A stretch of 64,000 nucleotides of DNA from Nelumbo lutea (GCA_022828595.1 JAKGHH010000003.1:60687759-60751758); one strand, 5' to 3'; shown: positions 11,535 through 23,545, counted from the first letter of the stretch. Numbers and translations are program-made. The notes: generated by a model not told the origin, from the letters alone.

Positions 11535-11890
11535 TACAGCAGCAGTTGTAGCGAAAGAACCCTAGAAATCAAACGAACTTGAAGTAATTCTAACCAACAA
11601 TATTAAACCCTCCAGCACCAACACAAAAAAGAAAGGAGAAAGCTAGAAAGGCAGAAACGAGAGTGATGCGAGCTTAGAATTATTTGACCGTGAAACAAGA
11701 GAAAGGAATCCTACTACTACTATTCTAGTCCCTAGAGAGAGAGACGGAAATTCGGCTTCCTGCCCAAGTCACCTTCGATGTCGTTGGAGCGATCACAACC
11801 GTCCAACTGAGAGACTTATCTCAACTAATAGGATGTAGGAACGTAGCATGTAGGATGAGAAATCGGATGTGGTGCCCGTTTCATTTTGGT
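11535..11890 (-). promoter_or_regulatory. PBA1 5' flank with telo-box-like motif
   Basis: Upstream of the PBA1 start codon, GAACCCTAGAAA (11558-11569, plus strand) resembles the telo-box AAACCCTA element common near transcription starts of plant housekeeping genes such as ribosomal and proteasome genes. It is about 25 bases before the ATG, so it may lie in the 5' leader. CT/GA-rich sequence follows to about 11750. No clear TATA box. Confidence 0.4.
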
Positions 11891-12990
11891 ATCCGTACTG
11901 ATTAGACCTGGTCGGGTAACCAGATAGTCCGATGGGCTGTTCCGGCCTGGCTATTATAAGTCGGACTTGGTTATAATTTTAAGTCCGTGAATTTGGGCTC
12001 GGGCCTAAAGTACCGGGCTCAATATTTTTTTTGGTTCAGGCTCAAATTTTCTCAAAAAAGATCAGCTCGAGCCCAAGTCCGACTTAATACTATATATTAA
12101 ATAATAAAAATATTTTATTTAATAAAAATATATATATACAATATTTTTTCTTGTTCTTTTCCTTTTTTCAAGTAATAATGAGATGTTTATTATTTTTGAA
12201 TTTTGAAGGTTTTTAATATAAATAAAACATTTTTATTAAATAAAAAAGAAAAAAAATTGTTTTCAAATTTCTGACCAGACTTGAACTCAAGCCTGAATGT
12301 ATTCTATTGATACATATACAAAACTCGGCCTAACCCATATGAACAAGTCTAATATTGATTCGTTTCATTTTGTCACATATTATCTGTTAATACATGCCAA
12401 AAGTATCCGTTCCCAATCGCCAGTTGGTAGGATCGCTGGGCTCTGGCTAATTGTAGCGAAGACATGGGATCGAATCCCATTGCCATCAAGGATGGGAGGG
12501 TTATTGGAGTTTGTAATGTGGTCCAATCACTATAGCAGTCGGCCATATACCTAGGCCATGATGGGTTTGGGTTTTCAGGCCGGCGGGCTGATCATGGCTC
12601 AGGACGATAAAGTGGGTTGTGCATAGCGGCCCAACACCCCCCTGCATAAACAGACACATGTATTATGTATACATACATATAATAATTATATATAATAATA
12701 TATTAATATATATAAACTTTTATTTTAATTTTATTATTATTTTAACTTTTTCTTTTTTTCAAATTTCTAAAAAAAAATCATGCCACCCACAGCCCAATCC
12801 AACCCGGCACGGCCCACCCAAGCTCATGACATAGGCCATGTCAGGTTCCCTTTAGGGGTTATGAGCTAGGTAGGCATGGCTGCTACAGTGCGAGGCAGAC
12901 TGCAAAAGTGGGTTGTGTCAGCATGGCATGGCCCACATTACACCTCTAAGGGTTATGGATTTGGGGGATGGGCTACCCATAAGGTGCAAA
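11890..12990. repeat. Decayed repeat rich in GGGCTCGGGCC / CCCAACCCGGC words
   Basis: GC-rich blocks (GGGCTCGGGCCTAAAGTACC near 11995, inverted as GGCTCAAATTTTCTC and GAGCCCAAGTCCGAC) alternate with AT-rich spacers. Further blocks occur near 12555 and 12790-12950. This resembles dispersed plant fold-back repeats; boundaries are not clear. No gene seen. Confidence 0.4.
12415..12545 (+). mobile_element. tRNA-derived SINE-like remnant
   Basis: CCAGTTGGTAGGATCGCTGG resembles a tRNA D-arm/A-box. About 45 bases later ATGGGATCGAATCCCAT forms a 5-bp T-stem with a 7-base loop, like a B-box (GGTTCGAATCC). The acceptor stem does not pair, so it is not an intact tRNA. A tRNA-derived SINE head is the simplest reading. 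Confidence 0.4.
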
Positions 12991-12994
12991 TCAA

Positions 12995-13498
12995 CTAGAT
13001 CATGGTCCAACTCAAATTCAAATCTGATCCCATTTTGTCACATTTCGATATCTCTTGTCGAATTTTCGGATCAATTCATATAAAAAAGATAACATCAATT
13101 TAAAAATCGGATCGAATTTGAATTACTCCCATTTGATATGAAAGAATCCAATACAATTTATATTGAACTCTTGTAATTTGATTTTTTTTTTTTGTATTAT
13201 ATGTATGTATATGATAAAAACGGTTAAAAATGCTTGTATTTTTTTGTTTTTCTTTGTATAGACCATTTTGTTTCTTTTTTTATTAATAATTTGTTAAATT
13301 TTAACCTATGGATAATTAAATCAAATCGAATCAAATCAAACTCAAATATCTTACATCCTTAGCAAATTTAAATTTGAATTTGATCTTTGTTAGATCCATC
13401 GGATCATTGGATTGGATCGGATATAAGATTTACATTATCACATCAAATTTGGATATACCCCTATCAAAATTTGATTCAATCCATTTGTATCCCTACTA
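12995..13498. repeat. Fold-back element rich in GATCGGAT / AAATTTGAATTTG
   Basis: AACTCAAATTCAAATCTGAT near 13010 is mirrored by AATTTAAATTTGAATTTGAT near 13365. GATCGGAT words occur on the right and TCGGATC on the left. The interior is AT-rich and non-coding, typical of a large MITE or fold-back element. Confidence 0.45.
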
Positions 13499-13500
13499 CC

Positions 13501-13751
13501 CTGTTGTGTAGGCCTATATCATGTTGTGTAGGTGCGTAGCCTTGTGAAACAAAGAAGAAGAAGAAGAAAGAATTGGGTTGTTTTAATAGGGTTATAATTG
13601 GGTCGGATTTAGATTTAACCAACTCTACTTCATTTATTTAAAAAATAAATAAATCTAAGAAATAAAAAATAATTACTTTTTAACATGAAATTCAATATAT
13701 ATTTTAATTTTGTATAATTATATAAATTTTATACACTAAATCAAGACACAC

Positions 13752-13794
<43 letters not shown>

Positions 13795-14134
13795 AATAAT
13801 TGAAATTGAATTTTAATTGGATCAAATAGTGTTCAATTTGGATCTTATCCAATTATTAATCACATGCAAATAATAAAATCCAAATCCAATATGATTATGT
13901 AAATGGATCATTATCAAACCAAATGTTGGACCGGATTTCATACTCTTGAGTTTGTTGACAACCCTTTTGAGTGTGATCATGGATTGAGCTAAGCAGCTAT
14001 CGCCTATGATAAGTATTATAGCCCAGGTGGGGTCAACCTGGCCCAACCCCAAGCTTGACCCCAAAATAAGCCCAGGCTTGGGTCCATACACCAGGTTAGA
14101 CCAAATTTTGGGTCTATCATCTTAAATATATTAT
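13501..14134. other. Intergenic AT-rich segment with a (TA)n tract
   Basis: Includes a (TA)n run at about 13757-13788 and a stretch near 14030-14090 with AGCCCAGGCTTGGG palindromic words. No gene supported. Confidence 0.5.
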
Positions 14135-14776
14135 AATTAGGGCAATTTCCTTAAACTATCCCTATGTTTGTGAAATTGGCTAAATGTATCATTACTATTT
14201 ACATATTGTCTTAAATTACCCTTAAGTTTTCTAACAATTGTCACACACCTCCCTTGCCATTAGTCGACCATCATAAACCCTTTACATGTGACACTACATG
14301 ACTGATAATTTTGTCTATAATTTCTAAAATGCCCTTTTCATTTCATTTTAGTTCATTTCATTTAGGGCTCGGCCAGCATTAGACTATTTATTGCTTTAGG
14401 GCTCAGTCACCAACGACCTCTCACATGTATCTGAGTCGTTATTTGCCAGCGCTGACATCATCAGAGTTTATCCATTTTGTAAACACTTGGAAGCAGCAAT
14501 GAGTTTCAGCCCTATGGTGTGGGGGAAGGAGAAAACCCATCAACTCTTACTACTAGTTGCTAACACAAAATTAAAGAGAAAAAAGAGAGAGCCGACATCC
14601 ACAGCGAAGTATGATAGCAAACTAGCTCCGATGCGTTGGAGAGTTTTATGTTTTTGTTGTATGTTTTCTTCCCATCTTGGTTGACTTGGACCCGCCCGCT
14701 GATGTTCATCGTATGTTGCATAGTCTTCCACCACATGATCTTAAACCTCACCACCATTGTCAAATCCCCTTGGAAT

Positions 14777-15359
14777 TGTTGGATTTTAATCCCATAAGAG
14801 ATTAAATCCAATGGGTTTAATTGATCAACTACATGAGAAATTACACCTGCACACTTGATTGAAAAATTAACTTTTCTCTTACAAAACCCAGTTTTGAAAT
14901 TGTCCCACATTGAAAAATTATAAGCTTTATTTTTAGTATTTTAATAGGAGCTGATTTACAATCCTTATAAAATAGTGGAGGAGAGTATGGGATTTGATAC
15001 CGCGCAACGCGTGCACATCCGTGTGTGTGGTGCAATGAGGCGCACTTTGCTCACACTTCGTGCGCACCCGTGTGGCTCGCGAAGGGCGGCTTTGGTTTTG
15101 GTGCGATGCTGACCGTTGATCATTGTCGATGAGATCAACGGTCATGATTCGATTAGGTATGATCAAGAGGCACAGTTCAAAGTTAACAGTCATTAACTGT
15201 TAACTATTTTTTAAATAGTCACAATTTCACAATATTTGAAATTGTAACTGTTCAATGTGCCTTCTCTGAACCAGCACCTACCTTTTCTTCATACCTCTTC
15301 ATAAACTATTTAAGGAGCATGAATCAGACTTTAAAAACACACATTTTCGAAATCCACTT

Positions 15360-15403
<44 letters not shown>

Positions 15404-15520
15404 ACTGGTGTGTTACAGTCTCACTGAAGGTTTCTCTGAAGATTCTTCAACTTTGCTAGTTGTAGATTCTCGCCCAAGGCTCTATTGTATCCTGGGAACG
15501 AATTTGTCTATAATCCAACA
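14777..15520 (+). repeat. 5' LTR of the Copia element
   Basis: Starts TGTTGGATT and ends AATCCAACA, perfect inverted 9-mers. A TATA-like CTATTTAAGGAG lies near 15307, followed by a CT microsatellite at about 15357-15400. About 280 bases of its left part are repeated at 17338-17625. Confidence 0.9.
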
Positions 15521-15659
15521 ACAAACTCAATGAAACTAAGTGGGGGCAAATAACATTCTAAAGACAGTGTCTTCAGAAGAACCTCATAACTTCTCCTCCA
15601 AAGTTACAATGACCCCATTTTCCAATAATTTTAAAACGTTATTCTGCAATGGAGGCGGA

Positions 15660-16943
15660 AGCAAGCATGACTTCGATCAAGATGATGAACCAAGATCTTA
15701 TTCGACTAGACCAGTTCGATGGAGCAAACTTTAGCCGATGACAAGACAAGATGATCTTCTTTCTAACCACATTAAAACTATACTATCTGCTGGACCCGAA
15801 TCTACAATCACTTCCTGAACCCACCGACAAAGACTCAAAAAAAAAAGGAAAGAGAAAAACGAGAAGATGACTCACTTTTGTGTCAATGACACATACTGAA
15901 TGCCTTATTAAACCGACTTTACAACTTTCTACAAAGAATTTACATCTCCAAAAGAAATCTGGAAAGCCCTGGAATTCAAATACAAGGTGCAAGAAGCAGA
16001 TACGAATAAGTATCTTATTGCAGAATACTTTGACTTCACCATGAACGACCATAAACCCATACTGGAGCAAGTTCATGAACTACAGGTAATAGTCAACAAA
16101 ATTTGATCCCTTGACATCATCATTCCTAAATATTTCCAAGTGGGAGTAATCATTGCCAAACTTCCACCCTCTTGGAAGGATTACAGGAAGAAGCTTCTAT
16201 ACAAGGCTGAAGAACTTACATTGGAGCAAATTCAACAACACCTTCATATTGAAGAAAAGTCTCGGATTAGAAACAGTAGGGATAAAACCATGGCTCGTAT
16301 GCTGAACTCTAAGGTCTATTTTGTGGAAAACAAATCGAAAATGACTAACCCTGCATTACAAGTAAAGAAGAATGATGAAAACTTCGAGAAGAACAATAAT
16401 AAAAAAGGGTCCTGCTATGTTTGTGGAAAGAAGGGGCATTATGCCCGAGTCTGCCGACATCGAAAAGGCGGAACCAAGTCTGCAAATATGGTAGAAGACA
16501 ATCTAGTGGACATGATTACTGAAGTCAACATGGAAGAATCGTCTTATGGATGCTGGTTTGATTCAGGCGCCACAGTCCATGTTTGCAAGGACAAGTCCTT
16601 GTTCAAGACATGTGAAGAAATGACTGATGGCCAGGAGGTACAGATGAGAAACCAAACATTTGCCAAAGTTGTTGGAAGAGGCAGCGTAGAGTTGAACTTC
16701 ACCTTCGGAAAGACACTGACTCTCATGAATGTTCTTCATGTTCCTAACATTAGAAAGAACTTAGTCTCACTAAATCTTGTCTGTAAGAGGGGATTCAAAG
16801 TTGTTTTTGAATCCGACAAATTAATCCTATCCAAGAATGAGATATTTGTTGGAAAGGGATATGGTTGTAATGGTATGTTTAAATTAAGTATTAACGAAGG
16901 AAAAATTTCTACTTATATTGTTGATTTTCTCTTTATGACATGA
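15660..16943 (+). pseudogene. Copia gag-protease polyprotein, broken
   Basis: The early part (from about 15660) reads LIRLDQFDGANFSR then a stop where Copia gag normally continues; further stops follow near 15890-16110. From 16140 an open stretch of 267 residues carries SWKDYRKKLLYKAEELTLEQ, then the zinc knuckle CYVCGKKGHYARVC (CX2CX4HX4C, residues about 92-105). The aspartic protease motif WFDSGATVHVC (active-site DSG) follows near residue 138, then LVSLNLVCKRGFKV. It stops at 16943, before any integrase. Gag packages the RNA and the protease cuts the polyprotein; neither should be made complete here. Confidence 0.9.
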
Positions 16944-17337
16944 TAGATTAACACACTTGAATTTTAAATCCATAAAGAACACGAGCAAACTTGGTATAAT
17001 TGCTTATAGTGAACATAGAAGTGGTGCCACTTCTCATGAGAGTTTGGGTTTGCTCTCGGGATTGTTTATGAAACCAGGAAAGAAGCACATGGCCATAACA
17101 GTGCTGAGCAAAGCTTGAAACTCTTGCAGAGACTGAACATTTTTGTGTGTATAGATGTCTCCAGTCTATCTCGAGAGTAATTGGTTTAATGTTTTACCAC
17201 CAATAACTTTGACAAGACTTTGAGATATCTATACTAACAAAAAGTTTAAGTTGATAAACATCTTTTGTATGCATAACTGTGTCATAATAGTTTTGATTGA
17301 GAGAGAACTATGTAATTAATCAATCAATGTGAGGGAT

Positions 17338-17625
17338 TATTGGATTTTAATCTCATAAGAGATTAAATCCAATGGGTTTGATTGGTCAATTACATGAGAA
17401 ATTGCACTTGCACACTTGATTGAAAAATTAGCTTTTCTCTTACAAAACCCAATTTTGAAATTGTTCCACATTGAAAAATTATAAAATTTGTTTTTAGTAT
17501 TTTAATAGGAGCTGATTTACACTTCTTAGAAATAGTAGAGGAGAGTATGGAGGTTTGATACCGCACAATGTGTGCGCATGTGTGTGTGTGTGCGTGCGTG
17601 TATATGACGCAATGAGGCACTTTAA
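17338..17625 (+). repeat. Truncated 3' LTR of the Copia element
   Basis: Begins TATTGGATTTTAATC just after GTGAGGGAT, a weak polypurine tract. It follows the 5' LTR closely until a GTGTGTGCGTGCGTG stretch near 17580-17600, and similarity ends at about 17625. The promoter-distal two-thirds are missing, so no 3' target-site duplication can be read. Confidence 0.85.
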
Positions 17626-17629
17626 AGGC

Positions 17630-18640
17630 ACATTTTTCTCGGCCTTATTCGAAGGTTGAGACATTCTTCTCAGCCTTATTCCAAGGAACTCCTTACATTA
17701 AGTCTGATTTCGTTGTTTTAGACAAAGTTACACCTTCGAGAACAATGGCTGGTGGGTCGGAAGGATAACCCCTCTCTCTCTCTCTTCCCATTTGTTTCTT
17801 TACTTCCCCTATTTCTATCACCGCCTTAAACTTGGCAGCAGTCCTTATCCCCGTTTCTGTTTTTTTTTTTTTTCTTCCCCTCCCTCTCTTTCCTTCGATC
17901 TAATATATGGTTGGGGTTGTAATGTCGGAATTTGGTTGACAAACTCTAATGCGAAACACATTCTGAGAAGTTCCGGCAGTGTTCTGGTAGGACTCCACGT
18001 CTGGGGGTAGGGGAACACCACCATCTTCACCATCTCCACCTCCGTCTTCTCTCTCTCTCTCTCTCCCTCGCTCCTTCATCCCTTTCATTCTCTCTCCCCT
18101 GTTTCGTCACCGTCCAGTGGAACCCTCCACCGACCTCTCTCACTCCAGCGCACCCAAAGCCAAGCTCTGAATTCCTCCACCATCTGTCGCCTCCTCAAAC
18201 TCTTCCAGCAGATCCCGCCTCACCTCACCCTGACTGGAGTCGCCGAGTTGGGGGTTTTAAAAGGGCTATCTTCAGTTTCCAGCTTCACCCATCCAATGTT
18301 CTCAAACAATAAATCATACGGTTTTGGGCTTCAAACCCAATTTCCGCACCACATAGTGAGGGCCCTCGCCGTCCGTAACAGGTCAAAGATCATTTATTCA
18401 ACCAGCTACTGTGTATATAACAATCAAGATCAAGCTATCCATTCCACGCAAGTCGCCATTGTTGATGAACAAAGTGCAACGCACCCCGCACAACCCAATC
18501 TCTCTCTCTCTCCCCCCGCTGGTAGGTTTTTGGTGACTGATACACTGGTGTCGGTTACGCATGCCATTGAGGTCAGATTGATCGTTTCTTCGAAGACAAC
18601 ATCGTCATGGTTTTCCAATAAAGGTTTCTAATGCCTCGTC
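17630..18640. other. Non-coding interior of the outer TIR unit; no gene recognised
   Basis: CT-rich tracts at about 17770-17900 and 18040-18110. A 127-codon open stretch at 18248-18631 has no recognisable domain, starts at a non-ATG codon and contains low-complexity Ser/Pro. It could be captured host sequence, but I cannot identify it. Confidence 0.4.
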
Positions 18641-18830
18641 CATTTTAATAGAAGGGTAAAAAAGTAATTTAAATAATAAGTTCGAATTGAATCAATCTTA
18701 ATGGAAGGGTAGAAATGCAATTTTAACTTTTTCATCCAAATTTAAGGATGATGACAATTGTCAAAAAAAACTTTAGGATAGTTTAAGACTATATATCAAT
18801 TTGGCAAACAGTAGGAATATTTAATATACA

Positions 18831-19710
18831 TTTTTATTTTATATATGTTTTTTTGAAGCTTATATGATAAATGCCGTAATTTTTAAAATAAAAAAAAAAT
18901 CGTATATGACAGTTTTTATGCGTATGCAATAATGCAATATCTAAGGATGAGACGAGTCAAGCCTGAACCGGACCTGAAGTGTTGGACCAAGTTCTGACCC
19001 ACTAAATTATGGTTCTGAATACTGATACTGGCATAAGCCGGACCGGGCTAAAGATGATCACCTAGATCGTTTAATATGAAAAGATCAACTGGATCACGGG
19101 TCAAACAGTCTGAACAATCCTTAACAATGTCAGTTACGTACTATAAAATAATGACAATAACGTAGGTCGTGGTTGGGTGGTTACTAGTTAATGCATTGTT
19201 CGGGTATAGTAAAAATGTCAAATGCCTCGTCCTTTTCCCCGGGATGGGCGGAGTCAGAATCATATATTAATTTGATAGAAAGCAATAGGAGATGAGGAGA
19301 AAGCAATAAACAGAACAAAAGTTGAAACCAAACACAGCAGCAGGAGAGGAGGAGAGTGAATACAGTTTTAAACATGGGAGTACAAGACCCACCTTCTACT
19401 ATGGCAATCCACAAACAAATATCAAGGGGGTTTTCAAAAAATTTGGGGGAGTCGAGTTAACTCTGCCATTGGTAGTAGGTGTGTGTTAATTGGTTTAACA
19501 GCAAAGAAGAATGCCTCCTTTTATCTATATGAAGAATGACCCCCGTATTAAGTATGGGACCATTAATCTGAATTGTTTCAAAATTTTAAATTATTTATAT
19601 TAGATATTTAGGTTAGATTTTTTATTTAATTTAAGATACTTACCATGTTTTATCTAGAGGATAATCCCATACTAAGTAAGCGGCAAATACATTATCATTT
19701 AATTTGAAAT
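18831..19710. other. Intergenic; GC-richer repeat words near 18945-19120
   Basis: Words such as GAACCGGACC and GCCGGACCGGGC at 18965-19050 resemble other dispersed repeats in this window. The rest is AT-rich. No gene supported. Confidence 0.4.
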
Positions 19711-19713
19711 TTA

Positions 19714-19922
19714 GGCTGAGTTTGAAGGGAGTGTAAATGCAAATATGTAGAGTGCAAAACTTTATATTTTGTATGTATTTATGTTGTACATATTTGAATT
19801 TATACTGCTTCCAGGCTCAGTTTGGAAAGAGTATAAATACAAATATCCACTGTGCAAAAATATACAAAATACAAGGTTTTGCACTCTATATATTTGTATT
19901 CGTACTCCTTCCAAATTGAGCC
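19714..19922. mobile_element. Tourist-like MITE pair with TTA target-site duplication
   Basis: Ends GGCTGAGTTTGAAGGGAGTG and, on the opposite strand, GGCTCAATTTGGAAGGAGTA are inverted repeats. TTA occurs on both sides (19711-19713, 19923-19925), as for PIF/Harbinger elements. The right half, 19814-19922, is by itself an almost perfect hairpin starting GGCTCAGTTTGGAAAGAG, so the unit looks like a MITE with a second, partial copy in it. Confidence 0.8.
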
Positions 19923-19925
19923 TTA

Positions 19926-21090
19926 ACTATAAAAATTAAATTAGAAAAATTGTTGCATCTTTGTAGTTGACAAACTATTCTGACCTACTTTGTTTGAAAA
20001 CCACTATTAATTTATGTTATTTTTAATATGAATTAAGAGATTAAATGAGGTCTTATTTGTAAACAGTAACCCACTTTAATTGATATTTACTATTTATTTG
20101 ATCAATTTATTTTTAAAAGCTAAATCTATTTACTATTTAGTTTAATTGGTATTTACTATTTATTTAATAAACTATTTCATCTAAAAGAATGAAAGTCACA
20201 CCAATGTTTGTCTTAATTGTTTAGTTATTTTTATCCATTTAATATATTAATTATTTTTAAGTTACTTTTGATCCATTTGTATTAATCGTTACTTTGAAAT
20301 GGTTGTGTTTGAATAAAATTCAATTACTACCATAACATTTGAAGTGACCACTTTTTAGAGATTAAGATGCTATGTGTGTGAATTTTAAGAGAGTGGAGTT
20401 ATCACTTTTTTATAAATGAATAGACTGTTTTTAAGAGTAAGAGTTTAACCTCTTCTAAGATTCTATCTATTGAAATTTTACAATGCCACATGTCTGAAGA
20501 GTGGGAGGTTGTTGTGTGAAGAGTGGACTGTGTGATGCATGGAGTAGTGTTAAAAGATGCTCATGCTCTATAGGGGTGTGATTACATTTGGCTCCACCTA
20601 ATTGATTACCACTTTTATGACACGAGTTGATTGGCTACAAGTTTTTTTGGATATAGTGTCTTTCTGATATCATACCCTTTTTTAATTATTCAACTAAAAA
20701 AAAAACCAAAAAATCTTAATGGGTTGGAAAGCAATAGGAGGAGAAGAGAGAGAATAAGCTGATATGGACAACTATGTTTTATACTCTAAAGATTTATGGA
20801 ATAAAACTTCAAAATATATCCTAGGCATATGGGAGGAGTGTTGACCCATCTTCACAAGGGTTTCAATTAATGTAATCAAGTAGGACAAGAAATTACTTAT
20901 GACTCATCCCTACCATTAGTTGTTTTTCTTATTCTGCAATTCTTTTATGTAGAATCTGTTTTCTAACATTTCTCATCTTTACTCTTACAAGGCAACCTTT
21001 GCATGCCTTGAATTAATTAATTTTATTTTCCTTCAAAATTTTCATTTTTTCTAGGGGTGTAAGCTGATTAATTACTTGATTTTTAAGATT
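19926..21090. other. AT-rich intergenic sequence
   Basis: Repeated words TTTACTATTTATTTGAT and TTTACTATTTATTTAAT near 20087-20170. Otherwise no structure or coding signal recognised. Confidence 0.5.
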
Positions 21091-21094
21091 TTAT

Positions 21095-21345
21095 TATATA
21101 TCAATGTTTTTAAAACCGAATCGATTAAGGGTCTGACTCTCAAGTCGAATTGTCCGACCGTTCGAATTGAGCGGATGGGCCATTTTGACAAAAAATTAAA
21201 AAAATAATAAACATCTAAAACCGTTAGACGGTTCGACTACCCGGGTCAGCGGTTTGCTGACCAAATCAATGGTTTTTGATGAAATAATGGTTCTAGGGTA
21301 AAATGGAATCGATCAGGTGACCAATTCCAGTTTTAAAAATTATGT
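21095..21345. repeat. Fold-back element of the GTTTTTAAAACCG family
   Basis: Starts TGTTTTTAAAACCGAATCGA and ends CCAATTCCAGTTTTAAAAAT. The interior holds GACCGTTCGAATTGAGCGG and the inverted CCGTTAGACGGTTCGAC. Related copies lie at 32040-34035 and 42785-43065. Non-coding. Confidence 0.65.
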
Positions 21346-21651
21346 TATATGTCATTGATTGGCCAAACCTAATTCAAATTTTAACAAAATCCCAATCTAA
21401 GCCCGCCCAAATTGCACCTCTCATTTTTTTTCAAACTTAAGTTTCTTTTAGACATTTTTCACACATTTACCTTATTTCTCGTCTTTCAGACTTCCACTGC
21501 ATGTAGGAAGTTGTGCTAAAATAATTTCTCATGCCTTTTAAAATGTTGGCCTTTTCAAAATGAAATAAAGGCTATTTGATTATGAAACTCGTCCAATGAG
21601 ATATAGAAAACCCATCGTTATAATGTTTGAAGATCCATTGTTCCTGTATTA

Positions 21652-22315
21652 GGAATGGCAACGAGGCGGGTTTGGGGCGGGGCACCCCCTTCCTGTCTCC
21701 ACCCCGAAGTCACGATACCTTGCTCCATACTTGCTCCATCCCCGGTGGCGGGGCGAGTTCGAGGTGGGGCATCCATTCCCCATCAGGGGCGAGGAATCCC
21801 CGAATTTTCCCCCCTCCAAGGCAATTACTTAAAAAATATCTATTTTATGGACAATTTATACATAGGATGTAAGAATTTGGGGGCATTTTAGAATTGAATT
21901 ATAATACTTTAGGGATAATTCAAAAATAAAATTATGGGATCCTAAGATTTTAAAATATTAGGGAAAACTTAGAGATATTTTAAATATCAATATTAAACCT
22001 AAATATATTTTACTAATATACCTTTGGATTCGGGGAATTATATACAAAACCCACCCCCGCCCCGTTTATGGGATCCTAAGATTTTAAAATATTAGGGAAA
22101 ACTTAGAGATATTTTAAATATCAATATTAAACCTAAATATATTTTACTAATATACCTTTGGATTCGGGGAATTATATACAAAACCCACCCTCGCCCCGTA
22201 CCCAATTCGAGGAAAATTATTTTCCCCGTCCCCACCCCGTCCTTGTTTAGGGCCAGGGAAAACCAGCCCCGTCCAGGGTAGGGCCCCGGTTTTATAGGGG
22301 AAATTGCCATCCCTA
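21652..22315. repeat. GC-rich fold-back element with GGATGGCAA ends
   Basis: Left end AGGAATGGCAACGAGGCGGG, right end (opposite strand) AGGGATGGCAATTTCCCC. GGGGCGGGGC and CCCCGCCCCG blocks pair across the element. A longer relative lies at 43629-44815. Non-coding. Confidence 0.65.
21933..22199. repeat. Near-perfect 134-bp direct tandem duplication
   Basis: The unit beginning TATGGGATCCTAAGATTT (21933) is repeated from 22067 with a single visible difference (ACCCCCGCCC versus ACCCTCGCCC). The low divergence shows that the duplication is much younger than the element it sits in. Confidence 0.95.
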
Positions 22316-22413
22316 TCTTGTATACTATACGGGAGTAGTGTCCTCTCATCCAAAGGGCCTAGTTATTATCATTGTCCTTGGAATATCATGAATACACTTT
22401 GTTATTAAATTAA

Positions 22414-22684
22414 GGGTCTATTTGGTTCATAGTCAGGAATCAGAATGGTCCATTCCCATAGTCAGTTTGATTCAAACATGAATGGGAATGAGAATTAGAA
22501 TCAACAAGAATAGGATTTCATTCCCAAGGGAGAGGCAAGGAATGGTCATTTCCTCAAATGGGGGAATGCCATTCCAGCAGGAATGGGAATGGGATTCCGA
22601 TTCCTTCCAACGAAACAATTGGAACCGGAATAGCCTATTCTGATTCCAAATCCAGACCCCTATTCCTATGAGCCAAACGGGGCC
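22414..22684. mobile_element. Tourist-like (PIF/Harbinger) MITE, 271 bp
   Basis: TIRs GGGTCTATTTGGTTCATAG and, on the opposite strand, GGCCCCGTTTGGCTCATAGG. TAA lies on both sides (22411-22413, 22685-22687). The interior is rich in GGAATGGG / CCATTCC words that pair. Typical non-autonomous element; no coding. Confidence 0.85.
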
Positions 22685-22689
22685 TAATT

Positions 22690-23545
22690 TGTCCCTGGAG
22701 TGGAGGCATCCCATTTCACTCATCACCTTTGTCTTTTTTTTTTTCTTGGAGATCATCTAAATGAGAAGCCTAGAAAAAAATGAGGTAAAAAACTAAATAT
22801 CATCAAGACATTTCTTACTATTATATATTGACAATATTACCTCTCCTTTTATGATTAAGGTTCAGCTAATTAGTTTGTAGTGCAATTTTTTGCACTGGTG
22901 TAAATGCATGGGAGTGCAAATATGCTGAGTGTAAATTCTGGCCTATTTTTACTTCACCTCATATGGAAGGAGAATGGAGGAAGGAAGAGGTTTATTTGTT
23001 TGGGACAGAGATGGGAGGTAAGAATGTAAATTATAATTACAAATAAATAGATGCAAAATGAGATAAAAAGTACAAATTTTATATTGGGTAAGAATGTAAA
23101 TCATAAATACAAATAAATAGATGCAAAATTGTACAAGAATGAGGTAGAAACATTTAAACATTGCTAGAGAAGATACATCACATGGAAGGAGGCATAAAAA
23201 AATGAGGTAGAAACAAAAGGGATGGAATGAAGTAAAGCGAAGAAACAAGAGGAGAAAGGATTTTGTTTTCACCCCATTTGATGGCTTTAAGTAAAAATAG
23301 TCTAAACCAGTGCGGTAAGACTTGGACCAGACTTATCAATGGTTGAACCAGTGGCTCACCAACACAGTGACCTTTTTGGATCCTTGATTAAATGTCAGTT
23401 TTCATAGTTTAAATAGATTAATGATCTGATTAACTGATAAAAGTGTGACTTAATGAGCATTTCAATTTAAGTCCGATCCAAGTAATGCAACATTGCCATA
23501 ACAAGTACTGATAGTGAGTTGCACCATAATACAATAGTAATAATA
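22690..23545. other. Intergenic sequence with dispersed repeat words
   Basis: GGTAAGAATGTAAAT plus ACAAATAAATAGATGCAAAA occurs twice (about 23017 and 23088). A segment at 23466-23530 (GCAACATTGCCATAACAAGT) is repeated in diverged form at 34785-34860. No gene supported. Confidence 0.45.

Larger units (their letters stand above)
14777..17625 (+). mobile_element. Defective Ty1/Copia retrotransposon
   Basis: Left LTR 14777-15520 (744 bp, TGTTGGATT..AATCCAACA), internal region 15521-17337, and right LTR from 17338, cut off near 17625. The interior keeps only gag and protease; no integrase, reverse transcriptase or RNase H was found in the remaining 0.4 kb before the right LTR. It could not move on its own. 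The LTRs differ at many sites, so the insertion is not recent. It sits inside an apparent TIR unit. Confidence 0.9.
14135..18830. mobile_element. Possible TIR element split by a Copia insertion
   Basis: Near 14140-14250 the sequence reads CTATGTTTGTGAAATTGGC, then GTCTTAAATTACCCTTAAG and ACAATTGTCA. Its inverted partner at about 18735-18815 (minus strand) reads TACTGTTTGCCAAATTGA, GTCTTAAACTATCCTAAAG and ACAATTGTCA. These look like diverged terminal inverted repeats of one unit about 1.8 kb long before the Copia element inserted at 14777. Exact ends and target-site duplication are not clear. Confidence 0.45.

Noticed and set aside
12415..12545. Intact tRNA gene
   Set aside because: T-arm and D-arm resemble a tRNA, but the acceptor stem does not pair and the anticodon arm is unclear; a SINE remnant fits better.
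18248..18631. 127-codon open stretch as a gene
   Set aside because: No recognisable domain, no ATG start and low-complexity segments; it lies inside a transposon unit. Listed only as unexplained sequence.
22949..23272. 107-codon Phe/Leu-rich minus-strand open stretch as a membrane protein
   Set aside because: It arises from A-rich repeats on the plus strand (ACAAATAAATAGATGCAAAA twice); hydrophobicity is a composition artefact.
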